Notes: generated by a model from the letters alone, not told the origin. A DNA stretch of 64,000 nucleotides from CADCVT01 sp036389485 (GCA_036389485.1 DASVPR010000049.1:81485-145484), one strand, 5' to 3'; shown: positions 48,002 to 55,701, numbered from the stretch's first letter. Numbers and translations are program-made.

Positions 48002-48166
48002 ATGCGGGGCGGACTGTGCGATCGGTGCGCGCATCAGAAGCTCATCCGCAACACGCGCGGGTCGACGTTCTCGCTCTGCGAGCGGTCGAAGTCGGACCCG
48101 CGGTTCCCCAAGTACCCGAGGCTCCCGGTGGTGCGATGCGAGGGGTTCGAGCAGCGGCAGGCGTAG
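48002..48166 (+). CDS. 54-residue Cys-rich (zinc-ribbon-like) protein
   Basis: A small gene missed by length cut-offs. It reads MRGGLCDRCAHQKLIRNTRG and has four cysteines: CDRC, then C in FSLCERS and in VVRCEGFE. RGSTFSLC and DPRFPKYPRLPV make it look like a conserved small actinobacterial protein rather than chance. The cysteines probably bind zinc. The ATG follows TAGTGT by 6 bases. It shares its promoter with an ABC exporter and overlaps the Kelch gene by 31 bases. Function unknown. Confidence 0.75.
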   Translation: MRGGLCDRCAHQKLIRNTRGSTFSLCERSKSDPRFPKYPRLPVVRCEGFEQRQA

Positions 48167-49182
48167 TCGCCGCGGCCGTGGCCGTGGGTGGCGCCGCATT
48201 CGTGGCGGGCCCCGGAGGAGCGGGGCGGGGCGCCTCCGCCGCGGGCGCTCCGCGCGCCTCGACCGCCGCCGCTCCGCGCGCCTCCGCCGCGGCCGCTCGG
48301 TGGACGCGGCTCGCGGACTCCACTCTCGCGCGGACCGAGGTCGCGGCGGCGCGGGTGGGCGGGGCGGTGTTCGTCGTCGGGGGCTACGCGGCGCCCGATG
48401 GCGAGACAACGGGGGTCGTCGAGCGCTATGACCTCCGCCGCGACCGGTGGCGCCGCGTCGCGCCGATCCCGGAGCCGGTGAACCACGCGGCGGCGGTCGC
48501 GTGGCGGGGCGACGTCTACGTGGTCGGCGGCTACCCGGAGACGGGCGCGCTCTGGCGCTACGACCCGGGCCGCGATCGCTGGCGGCGCCTCCCGCCGATG
48601 CCCACGGCGCGCGGCGCGCTCGCCGCCGGCGTCATCGGGGGCCGCCTCTACGCGATCGGCGGCGCGCGGGGCGGCGAGGCGCTCGCGACGCTCGAGATCT
48701 TCGACCTCCGCCGCCGCCGGTGGTCCCGCGGCCCGTCGATGCGGCTGGCCCGCGAGCACCTCGCCGCGGCCGTCGCGGGCGGCGCGCTCTACGTCCTCGC
48801 CGGGCGCGCGGCGGGCGAGGGGAACTTCACGGCCGTCGAGCGGTACGTGCCGCGCCGCGGGCGGTGGGAGCAAGTCCCGCCGATGCGCAAGGCCCGCGGC
48901 GGGATCGCGGCGGCCGCCGTGGGCGGCCGGATCGTCGTCGTCGGCGGCGAGGAGCAGGCCGGCACGATCCGCGAGGTCGAGCTCTACGACCCCGCCCGCC
49001 GCCGGTGGTCCCGCCTCCCCGACCTCCCGACGCCCCGGCACGGCCTCGCCGCCGTCGCGAGCGGAAGGTGCGTGTACGTCCTCGAGGGCGGGGTCCAGCC
49101 GGGCCTGACGTACTCGCCCGCCGCAGAGTCGCTGTGTCTCGCGCGGCGGCCGACCCCCCTTACAGAGCCGCGCCCCCAATGA
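48136..49182 (+). CDS. exported Kelch-repeat beta-propeller protein
   Basis: 348 residues. An Ala/Gly-rich hydrophobic stretch (AAAGVVAAAVAVGGAAFVAG) near the N-terminus is probably a signal peptide or anchor. Six Kelch-type repeats of about 48 residues follow, each with a GG doublet and spaced Tyr and Trp (VFVVGGYAAPDG, RYDLRRDRWRRVAPIPEP; VYVVGGYPETG, RYDPGRDRWRRLPPMPTARG; LYAIGGARGG and so on), forming a propeller for protein or sugar binding. ATG at 48136 overlaps the Cys-rich gene. The stop overlaps the next ATG. Confidence 0.85.
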   Translation: MRGVRAAAGVVAAAVAVGGAAFVAGPGGAGRGASAAGAPRASTAAAPRASAAAARWTRLADSTLARTEVAAARVGGAVFVVGGYAAPDGETTGVVERYDLRRDRWRRVAPIPEPVNHAAAVAWRGDVYVVGGYPETGALWRYDPGRDRWRRLPPMPTARGALAAGVIGGRLYAIGGARGGEALATLEIFDLRRRRWSRGPSMRLAREHLAAAVAGGALYVLAGRAAGEGNFTAVERYVPRRGRWEQVPPMRKARGGIAAAAVGGRIVVVGGEEQAGTIREVELYDPARRRWSRLPDLPTPRHGLAAVASGRCVYVLEGGVQPGLTYSPAAESLCLARRPTPLTEPRPQ

Positions 49183-49820
49183 CCTCGATCCGACCCGATC
49201 TTGTTCGAGCCATCGCGTGCGGCGCTCGCGATACCCATGTGCTCGCCGACCGGTGGCTCGATCAGCTCGTCGCTGCGGAGGATTGTGTACAGGGCTTAAC
49301 CCATCCGTTCGGGTTTGTGACCGCGTTCGTCGACCGGCTCGCGGACGGTGGACACGTAAGGCTTCACATCTGGCCGAAACCTCTGCTCGAACGCCAGGAA
49401 CCCGCCTGGGAGATCCACAGCCACCAATCGCGCCTGTGCAGTTACGTCCTGAGAGGGGACATCACCAGCACAACGTTCGGCGTGCACCCATCCACGACCG
49501 GCCGGCACCGTCTGTTTCGGGCGCAGTTGCACGGGGAGCAATCCCGACTCGTTGCGACGTCCGAACGCGTTGAGCTCGGCAGCCGTCACGCTGCGTCGTA
49601 TTCGCGTGGTGATCGGTACGACATCCCGCTCGCAACGTTCCACACCTCCGCGCTCGTCTCTGATGGCTTCGGAGCTACGCTTGTCGTCGCGGGGCCACCG
49701 GAAGGCGGCGGGGCGCTCGTTGTGGGTGAGGGTGACCGCGACGTCGTGGTTCGTTACGAGCGGCGGCCCGTCTCAGCCGAGACGATGTTGGAGTTTCTTC
49801 GCCGTGTCCTGGAAGGATGA
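49179..49820 (+). CDS. cupin-like protein of unknown function
   Basis: 213 residues, soluble. The centre (VRLHIWPKPLLERQEPAWEIHSHQSRLCSYVLRGDITSTTF) looks like a cupin: HxH-type metal ligands in WEIHSHQ with a following beta strand, and a second His in DIPLATFHTSALV. The pattern resembles dioxygenase-like cupins, though I cannot place it in a family. ATG at 49179 overlaps the Kelch stop. Codon use is less GC-biased than before it; this is the left edge of a patch reaching about 51000. The end overlaps the nucleotidyltransferase gene by 67 bases. Confidence 0.6.
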   Translation: MTSIRPDLVRAIACGARDTHVLADRWLDQLVAAEDCVQGLTHPFGFVTAFVDRLADGGHVRLHIWPKPLLERQEPAWEIHSHQSRLCSYVLRGDITSTTFGVHPSTTGRHRLFRAQLHGEQSRLVATSERVELGSRHAASYSRGDRYDIPLATFHTSALVSDGFGATLVVAGPPEGGGALVVGEGDRDVVVRYERRPVSAETMLEFLRRVLEG

Positions 49821-50344
49821 CGCCGGACGCTTTCTAGTTGCAGCACGTCAGCCCAATCCTGGGGGCGTTCGGATCCAGCCTTCATGCGAATCAACGATTT
49901 CGCGCTGGCGATCGGAGCGAGCGTGCGATCCACAACCATCCAGTCCACATCGCCCACCAGCGCTTCCCGCAGCGGGCCCGAGAGGGCGATGCCCGGGGCG
50001 GGAAGCGTCGGACCCAAGATATGGATCGAGAAGTATCGGTTCGCGAGCACGACGGCCTCGCCCCGCCGGACGGCTCGCCACTCCACCTCAGTGTCGGGGA
50101 ACCACAGCGCGGTGATCGCCGCGAGCGCCTCCGCGAGCCGCCGGTGATTCTCCGAGGAGTGTGACGCGACAATATCCAGATCGCGCGGGGTCTGAATTCG
50201 GCCGCGATGCGCCGCCATCGCCACACCGCCGACAATCGCGAACCTCACGTCGAAACGCCGAAGGAGTCTCACGTACGGTCGAAGCCGCCAGCCCCATGAT
50301 TCTGCCGTCGAACCAGGATGTGCGCTGAGCCGCGGCAGCCTCAT
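49754..50344 (-). CDS. nucleotidyltransferase-fold protein (AbiEii-like)
   Basis: 196 residues. FDVRFAIVGGVAMAAHRGRIQTPRDLDIVAS has the minimal nucleotidyltransferase signature: GG loop, then Arg/Thr and the catalytic DLD pair. AKSLIRMKAGSERPQDWADVLQLE matches the helix that follows in AbiEii and related stand-alone transferases. Such proteins can be toxins that modify tRNA or proteins in toxin-antitoxin or phage-defence modules. ATG at 50344 overlaps the stop of the upstream gene (TGATG), so the pair is co-translated. The region is less GC-rich and probably acquired. Confidence 0.75.
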   Translation of the reverse strand: MRLPRLSAHPGSTAESWGWRLRPYVRLLRRFDVRFAIVGGVAMAAHRGRIQTPRDLDIVASHSSENHRRLAEALAAITALWFPDTEVEWRAVRRGEAVVLANRYFSIHILGPTLPAPGIALSGPLREALVGDVDWMVVDRTLAPIASAKSLIRMKAGSERPQDWADVLQLESVRRHPSRTRRRNSNIVSAETGRRS

Positions 50345-51009
50345 CACTGGCGTTTGATTTCGACACGCCCGGTGGGGCCGAGCCGCGCCCGCCATAACTT
50401 GTCGCCAAACAACGACTTTCGGGTGATGATCACTGTGTCGTCCGCGCGGACTGCCTGAGCCTTGTTCCGAGCCGCGAAGGCGCTCGCCTCGTCCCAGAGC
50501 TTAATTTGAGCCAGAGCGCCCTGATCGCCGGTTGGGCGCCCGCCGGCTGCGTCGCCGACTGTGACACGGAGTTCTCCGAACAGAACCGCGAGCCTCTCGA
50601 TCGTGTCCTCTACGAACGAGGCGAGGGAGTCGCTCTTCGCCATCGCTAGCGGATCGATGTCATGAAACCCGGCTCCCGACCCGTCGTAGGACGAGCCGCT
50701 GCTGTAGCGCTGCCAGGTACCGCCGGGGCTCAGGTATATGTCGGAGTGGACCTGCCAGCGGTCGCTCCCTGGCCAGCGCCTCCGCCAATCGCCCCCCCGC
50801 GCTCCGAGCTTTGCGGCCGCCGTGAGGAACTCCTGTGTGGCGCGTTCGAGCCGAGCGCGCTGCTCGCGCTTGACCGTCTCGTGCGCCTGCTTCTCGCGGT
50901 ATTCCCGCGATGCTTTCTCCTGATCTGCCGCGACGCTCGCTGCGTTCGCCGCGGCGGTACGTCGAGCGGCTTCCTCGTTGCGGCGCGCGGCTGCTTCGAA
51001 CTCGCTCAT
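50344..51009 (-). CDS. coiled-coil protein coupled to the nucleotidyltransferase
   Basis: 221 residues. Residues 1-65 are a charged coiled coil (SEFEAAARRNEEAARRTAA through KREQRARLERATQEF). The remainder is a globular domain I do not recognise, with RWQVHSDIYLSPGGTWQRYSSGSSYDG and a C-terminal beta hairpin (LWRARLGPTGRVEIKRQ). Its stop overlaps the nucleotidyltransferase start. It has no winged helix as AbiEi antitoxins do. Partner, target or antitoxin are all possible. Start ATG at 51009 chosen at the coiled coil; no clear ribosome-binding site. Confidence 0.55.
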   Translation of the reverse strand: MSEFEAAARRNEEAARRTAAANAASVAADQEKASREYREKQAHETVKREQRARLERATQEFLTAAAKLGARGGDWRRRWPGSDRWQVHSDIYLSPGGTWQRYSSGSSYDGSGAGFHDIDPLAMAKSDSLASFVEDTIERLAVLFGELRVTVGDAAGGRPTGDQGALAQIKLWDEASAFAARNKAQAVRADDTVIITRKSLFGDKLWRARLGPTGRVEIKRQ

Positions 51010-51068
51010 GAACGCCCGAGTTTTGCTGAGGGCCCGCGCGGCTGCAAACAGACGCGCCAGGTCGGACT

Positions 51069-51296
51069 CTACGCCGCGCGGCGCTCGGCCGGCGCGAGCC
51101 GGTTCCGCGGGCGCGGGACGAGCGGCACGACGTTGTCGCCGGCCCCGTCGCTCTCCTCGGGCGGAGCGGCGCTCGCCCAGCCGACCCGCGACTCCACCCG
51201 CGGCGTGCTCCAGCGGCCGAGGAGCCTCGCGACCACGAGCACCGCGGGCACGGTGGCCGCCCACGCCGCGAGGAGGATGAGGAGCGTCGAAACCAT
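51069..51296 (-). CDS. small single-pass membrane protein
   Basis: 75 residues. One N-terminal helix (VSTLLILLAAWAATVPAVLVVARLLG), then a polar tail with DNVVPLVPRPRNRLAPAERR. ATG at 51296 lies 7 bases after TACCTT, a leaderless arrangement that separates this gene from the longer open frame upstream. Function unknown. It marks the right edge of the lower-GC patch. Confidence 0.6.
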   Translation of the reverse strand: MVSTLLILLAAWAATVPAVLVVARLLGRWSTPRVESRVGWASAAPPEESDGAGDNVVPLVPRPRNRLAPAERRAA

Positions 51297-51303
51297 CGAC
51301 GCG

Positions 51304-51309
51304 AAGGTA
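51304..51309 (-). promoter_or_regulatory. leaderless -10 TACCTT
   Basis: On the minus strand TACCTT is followed by 7 bases and ATG 51296. Confidence 0.5.
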
Positions 51310-51411
51310 CGTGGCGTGGCGGACGGAACGCGACCGGCGGCGCACGAACTTCCCGCTCCCTCGGCGAAGTGCCGCGCCGCGGGGAGGCGGAGCGAAGCGG
51401 GCGCGGGGGAA

Positions 51412-51639
51412 CTAGCGGCGGGGGATGCCGAGGACGAGGTGCGGCGCGACTTCGCCGGTCGGCTTCTCGGCCGGCCCGGTGCGCGAGGCGCGGGGCTCCT
51501 CGGGGGCCTCGTCGGTCCGGAACAGGAGGGCGCCGCCGCACTTCGGGCACGACCCGAGCAGGCGCAGTCCCTCCGCCATCGCCGCGCTGTTCCAGGTGAA
51601 GCCGCAACCTGAGCAGCTGACCGCGGGAGTCCGTTCCAT
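51412..51639 (-). CDS. small zinc-ribbon protein
   Basis: 75 residues. SCSGCGFTWNSAAMAEGLRLLGSCPKCGGALLF places two CxxC pairs (C9/C12 and C31/C34) around a short loop, the classic zinc ribbon. The C-terminal half is acidic and proline-rich and disordered. Such small ribbons bind nucleic acid or partner proteins. ATG at 51639; the open frame continues upstream only as a shadow of the reductase-like gene. Function unknown. Confidence 0.7.
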   Translation of the reverse strand: MERTPAVSCSGCGFTWNSAAMAEGLRLLGSCPKCGGALLFRTDEAPEEPRASRTGPAEKPTGEVAPHLVLGIPRR

Positions 51640-51719
51640 GTGTACAGCTTCGGCGTTTGGACGCACTTCCTGCACTCCAACATGCGTCCATGCACTGAGT
51701 TGGAGAGTGAAGCGTGCGC

Positions 51720-52790
51720 TCAACCGGGCCTCAGCGCGGGGTCGTTCTCGTGCTCGCGGAAGAAGCGGACCATCGCCCCGGCGTACTCCGGGAACGTCGG
51801 CACCCGCAGCCCGTGGCGCCCGAGCAGCGTCTCCGCCCGCCGCGTGTCGAAGCGCACCGGATGGTTCAGGTAGACGATCGACTCGCGCGGCGCGCCCTCG
51901 AACGCCTCTCGCACCGGCTTGAACCGCAGCGACTCCGCCACGGCCCGCGCGGGCAGCCGCAACCGCGGCTCTCGACCGGCGTACTCGCGTGCCAGCAGCC
52001 GGGTCAGCTCCGCGGCCGTCAAAGGATCCGGGTCGACGAGGTGCAAGGTCTCGCCGTCTGCCTCCCGGTCCCCCGAGAGCGCGGCGATCGCGTCGACCAC
52101 GAAGTCCACCGGCACGACGTTGAACGGTGCCGAAGCGCGGCCGAACTGCGCGATCGGCGTCCGCGTCCGCACCGAGCGCGAGATCGAGCGCAGGATGTAG
52201 TACGGCCCGTCGAACTTCTGCGTCTCGCCCGTGCGCGAGTCGCCGACGACGATCGCCGGGCGGTAGATCGTCGAGGGCACGACGTCCGCCAGCTCGCGCA
52301 CCCACACCTCGGCCTGGAACTTGGTCGACTCGTAGTGGTTCTTGAACGGCTGGCCGAGCGACAGCTCGTGCTCGTACACCGAGCCCGTCCGCTGCCCGGC
52401 GACGTACGCGGTGCTGACGTACTCGAGCTTCCGGAAGCCCTTGCACGCACGGCAGAAGTCCAGGACGTTCCCGGTCCCGTCGACGTTGACCCGCTGCGCG
52501 ATCGCCAGCGGCACGTCGAGCGAGTAGATCGCCGCGAGGTGGTGCACGACGTCGACGTCGTCCGCCAGCCGCCGGTACTCGTCGTCGGAGAGCCCGACCC
52601 GCCGCTCGCCGATGTCGCCCTCGACGAGCTCGATCCGCTCGCCGTCGATGTCCGCCGCCGCGGACCGCGCCGCCGCCGCCATCCGCCCCTCGACCAGCGC
52701 GGTGACGCGCAGGGCGGGATCGTCGGCGAGCAGCTTGCGGACGAGCCGGCGGGCGATGAACCCGGGAAAGCCGGTGATGAGCGTGCGCAC
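51720..52790 (-). CDS. extended SDR, fatty-acyl-CoA-reductase/epimerase-like
   Basis: 356 residues. N-terminal NAD(P) loop LITGFPGFIARRLVRKLL (GxxGFIA). VHHLAAIYSLDVPL and NVDGTGNVLDFCRA follow the extended SDR pattern. YVSTAYVAG and the catalytic YESTK complete the active site. The set GFIA...YVSTAYVAG...YxxxK resembles NAD_binding_4 (male-sterility) reductases that reduce acyl-CoA or acyl carrier substrates. GTG at 52790 lies 11 bases after TATGCT. It could feed lipid or surface-glycan synthesis; substrate not established. Confidence 0.8.
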   Translation of the reverse strand: MRTLITGFPGFIARRLVRKLLADDPALRVTALVEGRMAAAARSAAADIDGERIELVEGDIGERRVGLSDDEYRRLADDVDVVHHLAAIYSLDVPLAIAQRVNVDGTGNVLDFCRACKGFRKLEYVSTAYVAGQRTGSVYEHELSLGQPFKNHYESTKFQAEVWVRELADVVPSTIYRPAIVVGDSRTGETQKFDGPYYILRSISRSVRTRTPIAQFGRASAPFNVVPVDFVVDAIAALSGDREADGETLHLVDPDPLTAAELTRLLAREYAGREPRLRLPARAVAESLRFKPVREAFEGAPRESIVYLNHPVRFDTRRAETLLGRHGLRVPTFPEYAGAMVRFFREHENDPALRPG

Positions 52791-52801
52791 GGCGGCGCGG
52801 G

Positions 52802-52807
52802 AGCATA
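52802..52807 (-). promoter_or_regulatory. -10 TATGCT of the SDR gene
   Basis: On the minus strand TATGCT ends 11 bases before GTG 52790. Confidence 0.4.
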
Positions 52808-52859
52808 AAGCTCGTCCACGGGCGGCGCGGCGCGCTCACGCACGCGCGCGCATCGACCG

Positions 52860-53390
52860 ATGGCCGTCCCCGTGAAGGGACTCGCGATCATCACCGCTGT
52901 CGCCGCGCTCGCGCTCACCCCGCAGGCCGCCGCAGCGAAGAAGCCACTGAAGGCGAAGGACCGCGGCGCGAGGGTGGAGAAGGGCAAGAAGCGCGACTCC
53001 GCCCAGCAGCGCTGCCGCGACGAGCGCAAGGAGCTGGGGACGGCCGCGTTCGCCGCGAAGTACGGCAAGCCGCGCACGAAGGGCAGCGCCAAGGCCAAGG
53101 CGAAGGCGGCGCGAGCCGCGTTCGGCCGCTGCGTCTCGCAGGCCGCGAAGCAGATCCGCGCCGAGCGCGAGGCCGCCGACGAGGAGGCCGACCTCGCGGA
53201 GGACGACATCTCCGACGACGACGACCAGGACATCGACGAGGTGGTCACGCCCGCGAGCGACGACGACTTCGCCGGCGACGACTCGGACCTTCCGCACGGC
53301 GGCAAGCACACGTTCGCCGACGACGACGACGCGGACGACGAGGACGACGACCCGGTCGCCGGCCTCGACGACGACGACGACCTGGACTAG
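52860..53390 (+). CDS. secreted Lys-rich/Asp-rich repeat-like protein
   Basis: 176 residues. Signal peptide at 1-25 (GLAIITAVAALALTPQAAAA). A basic, Lys/Ala-rich middle with two cysteines (CRDERKELGTAAFAAKYG, AFGRCVSQAAKQIRAE) is followed by a highly acidic tail made of runs of Asp. The bipartite charge suggests a surface protein that binds cations or a polyanion; no fold is recognisable. Its stop overlaps by 4 bases the remnant gene on the other strand. ATG at 52860. Confidence 0.7.
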   Translation: MAVPVKGLAIITAVAALALTPQAAAAKKPLKAKDRGARVEKGKKRDSAQQRCRDERKELGTAAFAAKYGKPRTKGSAKAKAKAARAAFGRCVSQAAKQIRAEREAADEEADLAEDDISDDDDQDIDEVVTPASDDDFAGDDSDLPHGGKHTFADDDDADDEDDDPVAGLDDDDDLD

Positions 53391-53771
53391 CCGGGCAGCG
53401 CCTGCACCTCGCTGAGGACGGGCGCGAAGAGGTCCCCGTCCCGCTCGAGCCGCTCGAGCGCGTCCGCGGGCGAGAACACGAGGTCGTCCGGGGCGCGGAC
53501 GGCCTCGAGCTCGTCCCACGCGACCGGGTTCTGCCCCCAGTGGCCACACCCACGCGACCGACAGCCATTCCGGGCCGCCGATCCGGGCAGCACTTCTCGA
53601 AGCGCGACGGCCCGCCCACCCCGTGCAGGAAGCGCCGCAGCGTCAGGGGCCGGCCGCGGAGGTGGGGAGGATCGCGTCCGCGACGCGGACGTAGTAGTCG
53701 ATCATCTCCGCCTTCGTGAACCCCGTCTCTGGGAACACGACCCGGTCCAGATCGGTGAGACGGACCTCCAT
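53387..53771 (-). pseudogene. broken LigD-type NHEJ polymerase-domain gene
   Basis: The N-terminal fragment from ATG 53771 reads MEVRLTDLDRVVFPETGFTK and then AEMIDYYVRVADAILP, the start of LigD primase-polymerase domains. A one-base loss near 53671-53675 shifts the frame to RGRPLTLRRFLHGVGGPSRF and EKCCPD. A second shift reaches RPEWLSVAWVW. The 3' part (53387 to about 53550) reads WGQNPVAWDELEAVRAPDDL and LERLERDGDLFAPVL, the normal C-terminus of the same domain. The catalytic middle, some 170 or more residues, is deleted. Not functional; another ligD elsewhere in the genome is likely. Confidence 0.8.
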
Positions 53772-53800
53772 GACCGGTGGAGCTCCCCGGCGCAGAGGAG

Positions 53801-53806
53801 TACGCT
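53801..53806 (+). promoter_or_regulatory. -10 TACGCT of the Usp-like gene
   Basis: TACGCT lies 27 bases before ATG 53834, and AGGAG at 53822-53826 provides a ribosome-binding site, so this transcript has a leader. Confidence 0.4.
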
Positions 53807-53833
53807 CGGCGCAGACGCGAAAGGAGTCAGCGC

Positions 53834-54325
53834 ATGAAGGCAACTGTGCTCGTGGTCGCCCATCGGACGGCGGCCTCCGACGACCTCCTCGCCGCGCTGC
53901 GCGGCCGGGCCGAGACGAGCCCGGCGCGCTTCGAGCTCCTCGTCCCGCCGGCCCATCCCGGCGCCGCCGGGCGCGAGGCGGCGCGCACGCAGCTGGAGCG
54001 GGCGCTGGCGCGGATGCAGGAGTTCGGGCTGGAGGTCACCGGCGCCGTGGGGACGGACGACGATCCGGTCGTCGCGGTCATCGAGGCCTACGACCCGCGC
54101 AGGCACGACGAGGTGCTCGTCTCGACGCTCCCGGCGTCGGTGTCGCACTGGCTGGGGATCGACGCCCCGGCGCGCATCGCCCGCCACACGGGCGCGCTCG
54201 TCCGCCACGTGGTCGCGCGCGAGCAGCGCCGGGCAGCGCGCCCGGTGCACGTCGAGCGCCCCGCGGGCAACGGCGTGCTCTCGCCGTTCGTCGTCTTGGG
54301 ATGGGGTCCTACCGCGCGCCGCTAG
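53834..54325 (+). CDS. UspA-like alpha/beta protein
   Basis: 163 residues. KATVLVVAHRTAASDDLLAAL, FELLVPPAHPG, REAARTQLERALARMQEFG, VTGAVGTDDDPVVAVIEAYDPRRHDEVLVSTLP and HWLGIDAPARIARHTGALVRHVV follow the order of a universal-stress fold, without a clear G-2x-G-9x-GS/T ATP motif. It may therefore not bind ATP. ATG at 53834 after AGGAG. Its end overlaps the PLP-enzyme gene by 4 bases on the opposite strand. Role unknown. Confidence 0.65.
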   Translation: MKATVLVVAHRTAASDDLLAALRGRAETSPARFELLVPPAHPGAAGREAARTQLERALARMQEFGLEVTGAVGTDDDPVVAVIEAYDPRRHDEVLVSTLPASVSHWLGIDAPARIARHTGALVRHVVAREQRRAARPVHVERPAGNGVLSPFVVLGWGPTARR

Positions 54326-55251
54326 CCCACGCCGTTGTACGTGTGCCAGTAGAGCGTGGGGCCGGCGCCGGCCCCACGCTCCAGGTGGTCGAGCACGGCC
54401 GCCATCGTCTTGCCGGTGTAGACGGGATCGAGCCGCAGCCCCTCGGCCTCGGCGGCGCGCGCCATCGCCCGCGCCGACTCCGGCGTCCCGTGCCCGTAGC
54501 CGTCCCCCAGCCAGCCGTGGACGACCGAGACCTCGTTCAGCTCGTCCTCCGGCAGCGGCGTGCGCCGCGCGAGCCGGGCGATCGTGCCCGCCGTAAGCTT
54601 GAGCTGGTCGTTGACGTGGACGGCGCGCACCGCGGTCCGCAGCCCCGCCACCCGCAGCCCCAGCGCGAGGCCCGCCGCCGTCCCGCCTGAGCCCAGCGCG
54701 CACCACACGGTCTCCGGCTCGGGCAGCTCCCCGGCGCGGACCTGCGCGGCCAGCTCGAGCGCCGCCTCGACGAACCCGAGCGCCCCCACCGGCGACGACC
54801 CGCCCGGCGGCACGAAGTACGCCCGCCCGTGGCGCAGCATGAGCCACGGCAGCGCGGCCACGGTCCGCGGCTTGTCGTGCGTGACGTACACATGGGCGCC
54901 CGACGCGCGGATGCGCTCCAGCTGCCGCTCGACGTGCTCGTCCACGGGCTGGTCGGTGAGCGCGAGCACACAGCGCAGCCCGTGCTCGCGCGCGTACAGC
55001 GCCGTCGCCAGCCCGTGGTTCGTCGCCAGGCCGCCGAAGGTCAGCAGCGTCCGCCGGCCCTTCCGGCGGGCATCGGCGATCAGCCACTCGAGCTTGCGCG
55101 GCTTGTTGCCGCCCCACAGCGCCGCGCTGTGGCTGTCGTCCTTCATCCACAGCCGCTCGTCGAGCGCGCTCAGCGGCCGGACCTGCGTCGGCAGCCGGCA
55201 CAGCTCGACGTGCGGGAGGCTCGGGTCGCGCTCGAGGAGGTGGCGGGTCAC
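54322..55251 (-). CDS. PLP-dependent D-cysteine desulfhydrase/ACC-deaminase family protein
   Basis: 309 residues. The Schiff-base Lys lies in WGGNKPRKLEWL (K50). LLTFGGLATNHGLATALYAREHG and CALGSGGTAAGLALGLRVAGL (phosphate-binding Gly-rich loop) are typical of this fold type II subgroup. DPVYTGKTMAAVLDHLE matches the family C-terminus. Characterised members degrade D-cysteine or 1-aminocyclopropane-1-carboxylate, and the choice cannot be made here. Start is GTG at 55251, where the frame opens. Confidence 0.88.
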   Translation of the reverse strand: MTRHLLERDPSLPHVELCRLPTQVRPLSALDERLWMKDDSHSAALWGGNKPRKLEWLIADARRKGRRTLLTFGGLATNHGLATALYAREHGLRCVLALTDQPVDEHVERQLERIRASGAHVYVTHDKPRTVAALPWLMLRHGRAYFVPPGGSSPVGALGFVEAALELAAQVRAGELPEPETVWCALGSGGTAAGLALGLRVAGLRTAVRAVHVNDQLKLTAGTIARLARRTPLPEDELNEVSVVHGWLGDGYGHGTPESARAMARAAEAEGLRLDPVYTGKTMAAVLDHLERGAGAGPTLYWHTYNGVG

Positions 55252-55357
55252 GGAGGCTGGCCGCGCCGCCTTGTCCGCCGCCCGGGGAGACGCGCGAGCT
55301 CGGCGACGCGGCCGCGGAAGAACCTAAGTCACGCCGCGCGCCGAGGGCAAGTGCGAG

Positions 55358-55579
55358 CTACCGCGTGCCGCGCGACCAGTTGCGCAGCTCGCGGTCGGGG
55401 TTGCCCCCGAGGCGGCTGTCGCGCGAGGCGCCCGGGGCGCCGCCGTAGACGTGGTGGTACGGCCGCTGCGCGATGCCGCTGCCGGCCCGCGTGTACAGCC
55501 CGATGACGGTGGCGATGAGGTACAGCACGATGAACGCGGCGAAGATGATGGCGCCGCCGGCAAGGTCGATCCCGAACAT
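55358..55579 (-). CDS. small single-pass membrane protein
   Basis: 73 residues. One helix (LAGGAIIFAAFIVLYLIATVIGLYTRAG) at the N-terminus, then a polar tail with YHHVYGGAPGASRDSR. The start ATG at 55579 is the Met just before the helix. AGAGGAAG lies upstream but rather far. I do not recognise the family. It is divergent from the HtrA gene. Confidence 0.6.
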   Translation of the reverse strand: MFGIDLAGGAIIFAAFIVLYLIATVIGLYTRAGSGIAQRPYHHVYGGAPGASRDSRLGGNPDRELRNWSRGTR

Positions 55580-55701
55580 GGGAGCAAGGTTCTTCCTCTC
55601 GCGGCGTGCCGTTTGTGACGTGCAGCACCCGCACGTTGTGCCGCTGGTCACACGCGCCGACTTTTATCGAGGCCTGACGGGAGCGTTGCAACCTTGGGGC
55701 C

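Noticed and set aside
52836..53549. Minus-strand 237-codon frame opposite the Asp-rich gene.
   Set aside because: Val/Arg/Gly shadow of the Asp-rich frame; only its first residues belong to the LigD remnant.
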